Below, piece by piece: positions 27,398 through 35,942 of a DNA stretch of 64,000 nucleotides. Source of the stretch: Fibrisoma montanum (GTDB lineage: Bacteria > Bacteroidota > Bacteroidia > Cytophagales > Spirosomataceae); the NCBI RefSeq assembly GCF_003583365.1, contig NZ_QXED01000010.1, forward strand, positions 124,001 through 188,000. Direction: 5' to 3'. Within the stretch, counting starts at the first letter, position 1; each line of letters starts with the position of its first letter. The translations under genes were made by a program, and so were the position numbers. Under the pieces are notes generated by a model. That model was not told where the DNA came from and did not search any database. It saw only the letters and a list, made by a program, of their open reading frames with translations.

Positions 27398-28375
27398 CTA
27401 CTTCCGGTTCACACTATCCAGCACAACGGCACCGATGATGATGACGCCCATCACAACCTGCTGGTAATACGACGATACGTTGAGTAAATCCAGACCGTTG
27501 CTGATGACGCCGATCAGCAAGGCGCCAATCAACGTACCCGTCATGGTTCCGGTGCCGCCCGACGTACTGGTGCCTCCGATGATGGCCGCGGCAATGGCGT
27601 CGAGTTCAAACCCGGCTCCGGCGTTGGGCTGGCCCGTCGTGATGCGCGAGGTCAGGACAATCCCGGCCAGAGCTGCCAGCAGGCCACTCATGGTGTAAAC
27701 CGCCATTTTGATGTTGCTAATCTGGATACCCGACGCTCTGGTTGCCTGCTCATTGCCTCCCACGGCGTACATATAGCGCCCCAGTACGGTCTTTTTCAGG
27801 ATGACAGAGCAAACCGCGAACATACTGATCAGAATGATGATCGGCATGGGTACGCCCAGCACCTGACCGCCCCCGATAAAATTAAATGAGTCGGATAAGT
27901 TAGAGATTGGTCGGCCTTTGCTCAGGATCAAAGCCAGCCCACGCCCGATGGTCATGGTGCCCAGCGTAACGATAAACGGCGGGACTTTGCTGCGGGTAAT
28001 CACGAACCCGTTGAAAGCCCCGAAGAGCACACCACTCAGCAATCCGGCCAGAACGGGCACGATCACCGGATACGTATCCTGGCGGGCGAACAGGGCTGCG
28101 ACTACGCCCGTTACGGCCACCATTGAACCTAGCGACAGATCGATGCCACCGGTGATGATAACGAACGTAACTCCGAACGCCAGCAACGCATTGATCGATA
28201 CCTGCGTCACGATAATCATCAGGTTCGGGACGGTCAGAAAGCGGGGTGTGACCAGCGAAAGTATAACACAAATCACGATGAACGCCACAAAAATCCCGGC
28301 TTTTCCAAGGCGGCTGACGCGGGTTTTGTACGACTCCCGCACCGGTTTGAAGTAGGTATCGATCGCGTTTTTCAT
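27398..28375 (-). CDS. Sugar ABC transporter permease (RbsC type)
   Basis: 325 residues with about eight to ten membrane helices. It shows the signature regions of the BPD_transp_2 family: PNLMIIVTQVSINALLAFGV, GGIDLSLGSMVAVTGVVAAL, PPFIVTLGTMTIGRGLALIL, and DAIAAAIIGGTSTSGGTGTM, which contains the contact loop for the ATPase. It would form a homodimeric channel in the inner membrane. The start codon is 4 bp after the ATPase stop, so translation is probably coupled. Confidence 0.93.
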   Translation of the reverse strand: MKNAIDTYFKPVRESYKTRVSRLGKAGIFVAFIVICVILSLVTPRFLTVPNLMIIVTQVSINALLAFGVTFVIITGGIDLSLGSMVAVTGVVAALFARQDTYPVIVPVLAGLLSGVLFGAFNGFVITRSKVPPFIVTLGTMTIGRGLALILSKGRPISNLSDSFNFIGGGQVLGVPMPIIILISMFAVCSVILKKTVLGRYMYAVGGNEQATRASGIQISNIKMAVYTMSGLLAALAGIVLTSRITTGQPNAGAGFELDAIAAAIIGGTSTSGGTGTMTGTLIGALLIGVISNGLDLLNVSSYYQQVVMGVIIIGAVVLDSVNRK

Positions 28376-28379
28376 GGGT

Positions 28380-29879
28380 TCAATAGTGCATGGCGTACGC
28401 CATAATGGTTTCCTGCGTCGCTTCTTCCCTGGAAAGCATCGCCGTTTGTTTTCCTTTTGTCAACACCAGTATCCGGTCGCTTAATCCCAGGATCTCCGGC
28501 AGTTCGGACGAGATGATAACGATGGCGATGCCGTTGGCTTTCAACTGGTTGATGAGTTTATAAATTTCGGCTTTAGCGCCAATGTCAATACCGCGGGTGG
28601 GCTCATCCAGGATGATCACGTCCGGCGAAGCCAGCAAGACCTTTGCGATGACTACCTTCTGCTGGTTGCCACCGCTCAGATACATCACTTCCTGATCCGG
28701 GCCGGCCGTTTTGATGCGCAGATCGGCAATTAGTTTGGTAGCGGCCTCGGTTTCGCTCTTCTCCCGAATCAAAAGTCCGCTGGCGTAGGTTTGCAGGCTG
28801 GCTAACGTAATATTCTGCTTTACCGACAACCGTGGTACAAAGCCCCACCCCTTCCGGTCTTCGCTAACGTAGCCAATGCCGTGCTGAATGGCATCCTGTG
28901 GTGACCGTATCGTCACCGGCTGGCCTTTGATCCGGATTTCACCGCTGCTGATGCGATCAAGCCCAAAGATAGCACGAGCAATCTCGGTCCGGCCGGCCCC
29001 CATCAGCCCGGCGATGCCCAGCACCTCGCCTTCGTGTACCGTGAAACTCACGTCCGAGAATACCCCCGCCCGACTGAGCTGACGAACGGCGAGGACTTCT
29101 TTCCCTGTGCGGATAGTCGACTCCGGAAACAGGCTGTCAAGCTGCCGGCCAACCATCATGGCAATCAACGTATCGATGTCGAGTTTGGCGGCTGGTCTGG
29201 TACCGATGTACTGGCCATCGCGCAAAACCGTGATGGTGTCGGCAATCGTAAAAATCTCGTCCATCTTGTGCGAGATGTAGATGATGGCCACGCCCTTTTG
29301 CTTCAAGTCCCGGATGATACCGAACAGCGTAGTGACTTCCTTGTCCGACAACGCCGACGTTGGTTCATCCATGATAATGACGCGGGCGTCGTTGGAAATG
29401 GCCCTCGCAATTTCTACCATCTGCATCTCGGCCACACTCAGGTACTTCATCTGCGTATCGGGGCGAATGCTGACGCCTATCTGGTCGAGGAGCTGCTTTG
29501 CCTGCTGGTTCAGGCGGTTGTCGTTCAGCCAGCCGAACAGGCCGCCCGTCGTTTCGCGCCCCAGAAAAATGTTTTGCGCTACAGTCAGTTCCGGCACCGC
29601 CATAATCTCCTGGTGGATCATGGCTATGCCGCGCTTCATGGCTTCGTTGACGCTGCCATTTTTCAACGCCTGCCCTTCGAGCGTAATCTCACCCGAGTCG
29701 GGGCTTAACAAGCCCATCAGAATTTTCATCAGGGTAGATTTGCCGGCCCCATTCTCCCCCATCAGTGCATGGACTTCGCCTTCCCGCACGGTCAGTTCGA
29801 CGTTATCCAGCGCCTTCACGCCCGAAAACGTTTTTGTTAAGCCACGGATAGTGAGCAGGTAGTCCCGGTCAGAAAGCAT
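28380..29879 (-). CDS. Sugar ABC transporter ATP-binding protein with two ABC domains (RbsA type)
   Basis: 499 residues holding two nucleotide-binding domains. The first has Walker A GENGAGKST, signature LSVAEMQMVEIA and Walker B VIIMDEPTSAL. The second has a degenerate Walker A (GLMGAGRTEIARAIFG), signature LSGGNQQKV and LDEPTRGIDIG. That asymmetry is normal for RbsA/MglA-type subunits, where only one site hydrolyses ATP. It starts the importer operon (ATPase, permease, binding protein). Confidence 0.94.
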   Translation of the reverse strand: MLSDRDYLLTIRGLTKTFSGVKALDNVELTVREGEVHALMGENGAGKSTLMKILMGLLSPDSGEITLEGQALKNGSVNEAMKRGIAMIHQEIMAVPELTVAQNIFLGRETTGGLFGWLNDNRLNQQAKQLLDQIGVSIRPDTQMKYLSVAEMQMVEIARAISNDARVIIMDEPTSALSDKEVTTLFGIIRDLKQKGVAIIYISHKMDEIFTIADTITVLRDGQYIGTRPAAKLDIDTLIAMMVGRQLDSLFPESTIRTGKEVLAVRQLSRAGVFSDVSFTVHEGEVLGIAGLMGAGRTEIARAIFGLDRISSGEIRIKGQPVTIRSPQDAIQHGIGYVSEDRKGWGFVPRLSVKQNITLASLQTYASGLLIREKSETEAATKLIADLRIKTAGPDQEVMYLSGGNQQKVVIAKVLLASPDVIILDEPTRGIDIGAKAEIYKLINQLKANGIAIVIISSELPEILGLSDRILVLTKGKQTAMLSREEATQETIMAYAMHY

Positions 29880-29965
29880 ATCTGGGGTATAATTCAGAAG
29901 TGCCAGCCATTCACATGACTGGCACTAATATATTGATTATTAATGCATTATAATTAATATACCTA

Positions 29966-30051
29966 TTTTTGTCATGCTGACGGAGGAAGCATCTTCGGAT
30001 GAGCCATTTAGTTAGTTACCCGAGATGCGTCCTTCGTCAGCATGACAAAAA
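29966..30051. repeat. Large palindromic element upstream of the importer operon
   Basis: TTTTTGTCATGCTGACG at 29966-29982 pairs with its exact complement at 30035-30051, and further matching runs (AAGCATCT, GATGC) continue the stem inward with a few mismatches. It lies between the oxidoreductase stop and the RbsA start. The GTCATGCTGACG wording is typical of dispersed intergenic palindromes in these bacteria; it may terminate the upstream transcript. Confidence 0.65.
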
Positions 30052-30063
30052 TCAAGAAATCAC

Positions 30064-31236
<1,173 letters not shown>

Positions 31237-31262
31237 GTTGCGTATGATGGTTGACGTTCAAA

Positions 31263-32324
31263 TTACACTGTGCCTGCGGCTACTTCCTCCTGCTGGTGCC
31301 AGCCGTGCCGCTGGCGCACCTTAATCATGGTAGCCAGAATGTCGTTCCAGGTTTGCTGGTTGGTCATAACGGCATTGGGGAACATACAGCCATCCCAGCA
31401 GATGTGCTTGAACGCTTTGGTCAGTTCGCCGTTCTCGTCGCGGAGCCACAGGCCCGCATCGGTCACGATGTCGAGCTTGCCATTAGGGTCCGTAGCCTGG
31501 CAGTGGCGACCGGTTTTGTCGTGCGAGCCGGAGCCAAATACGGTACCGTCGTTCTGAGCTACGTGGAAGTCGATGGTCCAGGGACGTAGCGCCCGGGTCA
31601 GGGTCTTGAGGGCTTCGGTGAACGTAGCGCGGTCGTTCCAGTCGAAGTTTTCGGGCAGAATACGGTCCTCCGGATGGTTGTAGCCCATCAGGTACAGCAG
31701 CGTGTGAGCCATATCCGCCTGGAAGCCCATGTTCTGACGGTCTACGGCTTCGAGGGTTTCGACCATTACCCGCCAGCTGTGCATACCCCCCCAGCAGATT
31801 TCGCCCTCAGCGGCCAGGCGCTCACCAAAATCGGCGGCTACGTCGCAGGCTTGCTGGAAGGTCTCTACAATCAGTTTAGAATTACCCACCGGGTCTTTTT
31901 CCCACTCCTGCGGGGAACTGGCCGAATCGATGCGGATAACACCGTAGGGACGAACCCCCAGTTCGCGCAGGCGCTGACCAATCTCGCAGGACCGGCGTAC
32001 CATGTTGACAAACATAGCCCGGTCGTCTTTGCTGCCCATGGCGGGGCCTCCCCAAATGGGCGCTACCATGCTGCCAATGTTCAGGTTTTTGGACGCAACT
32101 TTATCTGCCAGGCGTTTGATGTCGTCATCCGTCATGGTGTCGACGTCGAAATGGGGAGGCATCAGCCCAATATCGATACCGTCGAACTTTACACCGTCCA
32201 CCTCGGCGGCAGCGGTCATGTTCAGCATGTCATCAAACGAAATAGGCGGCTCCGAATTTTCGCCTTTCCCAACGAGCCCTGGCCAGGTAGCGTTGTGGAG
32301 TTTGGGGAAATTGTTGTCGTTCAT
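31263..32324 (-). CDS. TIM-barrel sugar isomerase/epimerase
   Basis: 353 residues of the xylose-isomerase-like TIM-barrel superfamily, longer than the paralogue at 21057-21965. Metal and substrate regions include [35 protein letters not shown] (Glu), [20 protein letters not shown] (Asp and His) and [12 protein letters not shown] (Asp, His). It probably converts the keto sugar imported or made by this locus. It starts 168 bp from the stop of the cupin gene, across a perfect inverted repeat. Confidence 0.85.
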   Translation of the reverse strand: MNDNNFPKLHNATWPGLVGKGENSEPPISFDDMLNMTAAAEVDGVKFDGIDIGLMPPHFDVDTMTDDDIKRLADKVASKNLNIGSMVAPIWGGPAMGSKDDRAMFVNMVRRSCEIGQRLRELGVRPYGVIRIDSASSPQEWEKDPVGNSKLIVETFQQACDVAADFGERLAAEGEICWGGMHSWRVMVETLEAVDRQNMGFQADMAHTLLYLMGYNHPEDRILPENFDWNDRATFTEALKTLTRALRPWTIDFHVAQNDGTVFGSGSHDKTGRHCQATDPNGKLDIVTDAGLWLRDENGELTKAFKHICWDGCMFPNAVMTNQQTWNDILATMIKVRQRHGWHQQEEVAAGTV

Positions 32325-32372
32325 GAGAGGTTATGGTTTTTAAGGTTTGTGGTTTGTTCCGGGCGGTTTGTG

Positions 32373-32469
32373 GTTTGTAGTTCGTGGTTTGTAGTTGCTG
32401 CGCAAGAGCCAGGATGCGACAATAACTACAAACCTCCCGGCGGCCCGGCACAAACCACGAACTACAAAC
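32373..32469. repeat. Inverted repeat of the GTTTGTGGTTTGTAGTT family
   Basis: Arms of 20 bp at 32373-32392 and 32450-32469 are perfect complements, separated by 57 bp. The wider region is built from repeated TTTGTGG and TTTGTAG heptads on one side and their complements on the other. Further members lie at about 33725-33777 and 63358-63423. Confidence 0.75.
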
Positions 32470-32492
32470 TACAAACCACCCAGCACAAATTT

Positions 32493-33716
32493 TTATAGAA
32501 CTAGGTCAGGGTTGCCCGGTCCGAAGTGTTTGAGCATTACGATTGGGTCGGTTGTCGACGGGTTCGTGATGGTTACGCCTTCCGTAGCTGCCTGCTCACT
32601 GACGAAAAACTCGTCGTTGGTCAACTGACCGTAGCGGATCAGGGCGGGCGTTTCGATGTCCCATACGCCCATTTTGCCGTGGCCCTGCATCATGATGAGT
32701 CCATAGGCGGCACTATCCCGAATCGTTACCGTTTTGCCCGGCAGTACGGTCAGTTCCTTGGCACTGAAGGCATCCGACTTGTAGCAGACCCATTTTTCAA
32801 TGTAGCCTTCGGCTTCCATCTCGGCCATGTCCTTCACGGGCTTCGGTACCATATACCGGTTCGCCATCATGTTCGGGTCGGTGTTGAGTTCCCAGTCAAT
32901 GGCTTCCATGAGCAGGTCATAATCGCCGATGCGGTCCTGGGGGGTACCGTTCCAGAGCAGTTCTTCAGGAACAATGGCCTCGTTCACCAGCGACTGGTAC
33001 ATGGCAAAAATATCGGAGGCTTTCTGCGGTTCGTAGGTACACAGACTACCCGGCGCGTGGAGCAGTCCCGGCGGAACGTCCCAGCCTGTACCCGGCTCAA
33101 GCCGATACGCTGACGAGTAATTGGTGATCTTGTTGTCGCCTTTGGTAAAATTCATCAGGCACTCGCGGATTTGTTCTTTCGTGGTGCCGGGCGCGATGCC
33201 GAAGAAGGTGTACGGATAGTCTCCGCCGTGGTTGTTAAGTTGCGGTGGGAAATAATACGCTTCGGGTTTGCCTAACTGACCGGTCAGGGCGGCCTGCTCG
33301 TCGTTGTGGTGCACGTGGTGCGGCAGCGGCCCCATGTTATCGAAAAACTTGGAATACATGGGCCAGCTCTGGTACTCATTCCACAGCCGTTCGCCAATAA
33401 TCGCGCCCTGCAACTCGTCAATGGCATCGCGCAGCAGGAATTGTACTTCCTGACCACCGTCGTTGAAGACGATCATGCTTAAGCCCTCGTTCTCGCCGGT
33501 GAGCGGCCCGTTTTTGGCAGGGGTTGTTGACGACAACCAGCGTTCATCGATACCACCGCGGACTCCGCCGAGTACGTAGTAATCGTCGGGGTGCAGCTTG
33601 ATACGTCGACCCGGTACGCAGAATGACCGGGGTACCCAGGTGGGGGCCAGCCGCAGGATGCCTTTGCCTTGTTCCAGCGCTTTTTCCGCCAAGCTTACGT
33701 TCGTCGTTGTTTCCAT
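32493..33716 (-). CDS. Phosphomannose-isomerase-like cupin protein
   Basis: 407 residues. The middle shows HHVHHNDEQAALTGQLGKPE followed by YYFPPQ, which matches the QxHPxxxxA...GKxE metal-binding layout of type-I phosphomannose isomerases with His in place of Gln. It is followed by PYTFFGIAPGTTKEQIRECL, and by WDVPPGLLHAPGSLCTYEPQ, the usual PxGxxHA...ExQ segment. The C-terminal 80 residues form a second cupin barrel (VLPGKTVTIRDSAAYGLIMM). It is probably a metal-dependent sugar isomerase or a binding variant. It is flanked by GTTTGTGG-type repeats on both sides. Confidence 0.7.
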   Translation of the reverse strand: METTTNVSLAEKALEQGKGILRLAPTWVPRSFCVPGRRIKLHPDDYYVLGGVRGGIDERWLSSTTPAKNGPLTGENEGLSMIVFNDGGQEVQFLLRDAIDELQGAIIGERLWNEYQSWPMYSKFFDNMGPLPHHVHHNDEQAALTGQLGKPEAYYFPPQLNNHGGDYPYTFFGIAPGTTKEQIRECLMNFTKGDNKITNYSSAYRLEPGTGWDVPPGLLHAPGSLCTYEPQKASDIFAMYQSLVNEAIVPEELLWNGTPQDRIGDYDLLMEAIDWELNTDPNMMANRYMVPKPVKDMAEMEAEGYIEKWVCYKSDAFSAKELTVLPGKTVTIRDSAAYGLIMMQGHGKMGVWDIETPALIRYGQLTNDEFFVSEQAATEGVTITNPSTTDPIVMLKHFGPGNPDLVL

Positions 33717-33724
33717 TAAGGACT

Positions 33725-33777
33725 CGTGTTTGTGGTTTGTCGTTTGTCGGCAGCAACTTAACTACTACCACAAACGG
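33725..33777. repeat. Imperfect inverted repeat of the GTTTGTGGTTTGTAGTT family
   Basis: GTGTTTGTGGTTTGTCGTTTG is mirrored by CCACAAACGGCAAACGG about 15 bp further on. It is a diverged copy of the element at 32373-32469, in the gap between the DUF4432 and cupin genes. Confidence 0.55.
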
Positions 33778-33785
33778 CAAACGGA

Positions 33786-34856
33786 TTACAAGTTGATTGA
33801 TTTCTGTTTAGTGAACTGGTTGATCTGAGCCTGATTGTGCAGCACCTCAATGTCCAGATCGTAGCTGCGACGTTCGCCCGGTTCCAGAAATAGGAGCGAT
33901 TGGTCAGCCCTGGCTTTGGCCTGCCCAATGGGCGGATGAGTGCCCGGCTCCACGCCCGTTACGTACTCACCCCTGCCCCAGTGCTGCCAGTTGGTGAGCC
34001 ACGGTAGCTGGCTTTTCTGGAATCGCAGGGCCACCGCAAAGCCTGCTTTTTCATTGTACAAGCCGGCCGCGCATTGACCGGCGTCGTCGGGCGCGGGGTC
34101 GATAAATGCTACGGCTTCGCCCGTACCGCTGTGCGCATCGAGCGGAGCCGGGCACGTACGGAAGTCGTAATCGTCGCGGAAAATATCGCCGTTAATCCCT
34201 CCCTCACGAGCCTGCCACTCACCCTGCCAGATGATTTTCGTACCCTCGTCGGCCAGTGGCCAGCCAAAATTGACGTGGTACAGCAGCATGTGCGGAGCCA
34301 TTGCGTTGCCTCGGTTTACTACCTCGTCGTGAATCCGAATCACCGGCTGCCCGAGTGTTCCCGAAATGGTTCGTTTCAGTTCCAGACTCGGGCCGAACAC
34401 GGTCGTTTCCAGCATCCGGCCGGTTATGCTGAAGTCGAGTTTGCCAATAGCTGGATCGGGCTGGATGATGGATTCTATCTCAGCTGGGGTGTTGCTGATG
34501 TACCCATGCAGGCCCCGCTCGCCGTATTCGTCCTGTTCAGGACCACCCACGTGCGACAGGCCACAGGTCGTCAGCAGCCCCCCGCCAAACGTCCGGAGCC
34601 AGTTAATCCCCCGCTCAGTAAATGGCTGAGGTGACGTAGTACCGGAGTGACTGAGCCACGCCAGACTATGCTGGTTGTAAAACGCTTCGGCAATGTCCAT
34701 GGCCCGGTCTAGCACCACCTTGTAGCGCAGGCCCGTGCCGGTGTTGATCCAGGCGATCCGGACGCCCCGCCCAGCGCCATTGTCGAGCACCGACGTTTCG
34801 ATGCCGCCCAGTTGAGCCGGGTTCGATACTTTGTCTTTCCAGGGATACTGTGTCAA
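33786..34856 (-). CDS. DUF4432 / aldose-1-epimerase-like protein
   Basis: 356 residues of the galactose-mutarotase-like beta-supersandwich. Family markers include GRGVRIAWINTGTGLRYKVV, DRAMDIAEAFYNQHSLAWLS, RTFGGGLLTTCGLSHVGGPE and LLYHVNFGWPLADEGTKI. This group (DUF4432) is repeatedly found in sugar catabolic clusters and is thought to interconvert anomers or epimers; no specific reaction is proven to my knowledge. No signal peptide, so it acts in the cytoplasm on the imported sugar. Confidence 0.85.
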   Translation of the reverse strand: MTQYPWKDKVSNPAQLGGIETSVLDNGAGRGVRIAWINTGTGLRYKVVLDRAMDIAEAFYNQHSLAWLSHSGTTSPQPFTERGINWLRTFGGGLLTTCGLSHVGGPEQDEYGERGLHGYISNTPAEIESIIQPDPAIGKLDFSITGRMLETTVFGPSLELKRTISGTLGQPVIRIHDEVVNRGNAMAPHMLLYHVNFGWPLADEGTKIIWQGEWQAREGGINGDIFRDDYDFRTCPAPLDAHSGTGEAVAFIDPAPDDAGQCAAGLYNEKAGFAVALRFQKSQLPWLTNWQHWGRGEYVTGVEPGTHPPIGQAKARADQSLLFLEPGERRSYDLDIEVLHNQAQINQFTKQKSINL

Positions 34857-34957
34857 AATTCAAGTCTGCCTAACCCCCATACTGCCTGAACGTGACGGTT
34901 GAATCCGAATCGTATCGTGCCAAATTCGCCCCTCAGGCTGATTAGGGGTAATATGAA

Positions 34958-35743
34958 TTACAACTGCTTTATCTTCAGATTCCGGTACTGCACTTTCATC
35001 GGCGGCCCTACGTGTACCTGAACGCCAAGCAACCCTTTACCTTTGCCGTTGACGGTATCTTCGTCAACGACATCGCTCATCAGCACGCCGTTGATGTAGT
35101 GCTGAAGGTGATTGCCTTTCACAATCAGGTGAAACGTGTTCCAGTCCTCACTCTTAATTAAAGTCTTCAGGGAGTCAGAGTTACCCAATGAACCTACTAC
35201 CGTGCGGCCGTTCCACGCATTCCTGTTCACGTTGGCCCTGACGCCCTCGGGCGTTGACGGTCCGTCGTACGCGTTGATTTTTGCCTTTTCGCCACGATAA
35301 GCAAGCGTAGTCCGCTTACGTTCCTCGTAGTTTTGACCGGTATAGCGGTTCTTTCCATCGATATCGGCCTGATACCCCCGGAGCGCAAAAGGTACGTCGG
35401 TCAGCTGTTCGCTCCGGTAATTGATGCCGGAGTTACCCGCTTCGGTGATGTTGAACTCACCTTTAAACTCAAAATCAGCGGGTTCGCCACCCCGCCAGAT
35501 GATGAACGAATTCGTTTTCAGGAGCGTCGCGGGCGTAATTTCGCCGACCAGATTGCCGTTTTCAACCCGCCAGTACGTTGGATCACCGTCCCAGCCTTTC
35601 AGCGATTTACCGTCGAATATCTGCACGAACCCCTCTTTATCCTTTTTGCCCTGAGCCCGGCCGTCGGTAATAAATCCACCGATCAGTACGGCAGCCAGAA
35701 TGAGTAGTAATTGTATGGACGCGGGTGCTTTTCTTTCAATCAT
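34958..35743 (-). CDS. DUF1080 (3-keto-disaccharide hydrolase-like) exported protein
   Basis: 261 residues. An N-terminal signal peptide (IQLLLILAAVLIGGFITDG) is followed by the concanavalin-like DUF1080 fold: FVQIFDGKSLKGWDGDPTYW, EFNITEAGNSGINYRSEQ, WNTFHLIVKGNHLQHYING and closing GLLGVQVHVGPPMKVQYRNL. DUF1080 proteins include enzymes that cleave 3-keto-glycosides without classical glycosidase chemistry. Together with the dehydrogenases here this is the best clue to a 3-keto-sugar route. It is separated by about 200 bp from the upstream cytochrome gene. Confidence 0.9.
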   Translation of the reverse strand: MIERKAPASIQLLLILAAVLIGGFITDGRAQGKKDKEGFVQIFDGKSLKGWDGDPTYWRVENGNLVGEITPATLLKTNSFIIWRGGEPADFEFKGEFNITEAGNSGINYRSEQLTDVPFALRGYQADIDGKNRYTGQNYEERKRTTLAYRGEKAKINAYDGPSTPEGVRANVNRNAWNGRTVVGSLGNSDSLKTLIKSEDWNTFHLIVKGNHLQHYINGVLMSDVVDEDTVNGKGKGLLGVQVHVGPPMKVQYRNLKIKQL

Positions 35744-35868
35744 TTTATTGACCGGAGTATGGTTGATAGCCTCTCTCTGTGATGTACGACCCGGTAAGTT
35801 TCAGGAGCCTGCCGGGTCAGCTCTGCTAGGCGGTTCAGTACGTATGCTTTACAAATGCAGCCAGGCTG

Positions 35869-35909
35869 TGTCAAGTGCAGTGGGGTGTTGAATCCGACCG
35901 CACTTGACA
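35869..35909. repeat. Inverted repeat between dehydrogenase and DUF1080 genes
   Basis: TGTCAAGTGC and GCACTTGACA (10 bp, perfect) flank a 21-nt spacer. It is in the gap following the 902-residue dehydrogenase gene, and could be a terminator or an operator for the DUF1080 gene. Confidence 0.45.
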
Positions 35910-35942
35910 TAGCTTCACGCTACGGTATTCGGAGGCATGTGT

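Noticed and set aside
32340-32490. CRISPR array, suggested by repeated TTTGTGG/TTTGTAG words
   Set aside because: The repeats are inverted halves of palindromes with no regular spacers and no cas genes nearby.
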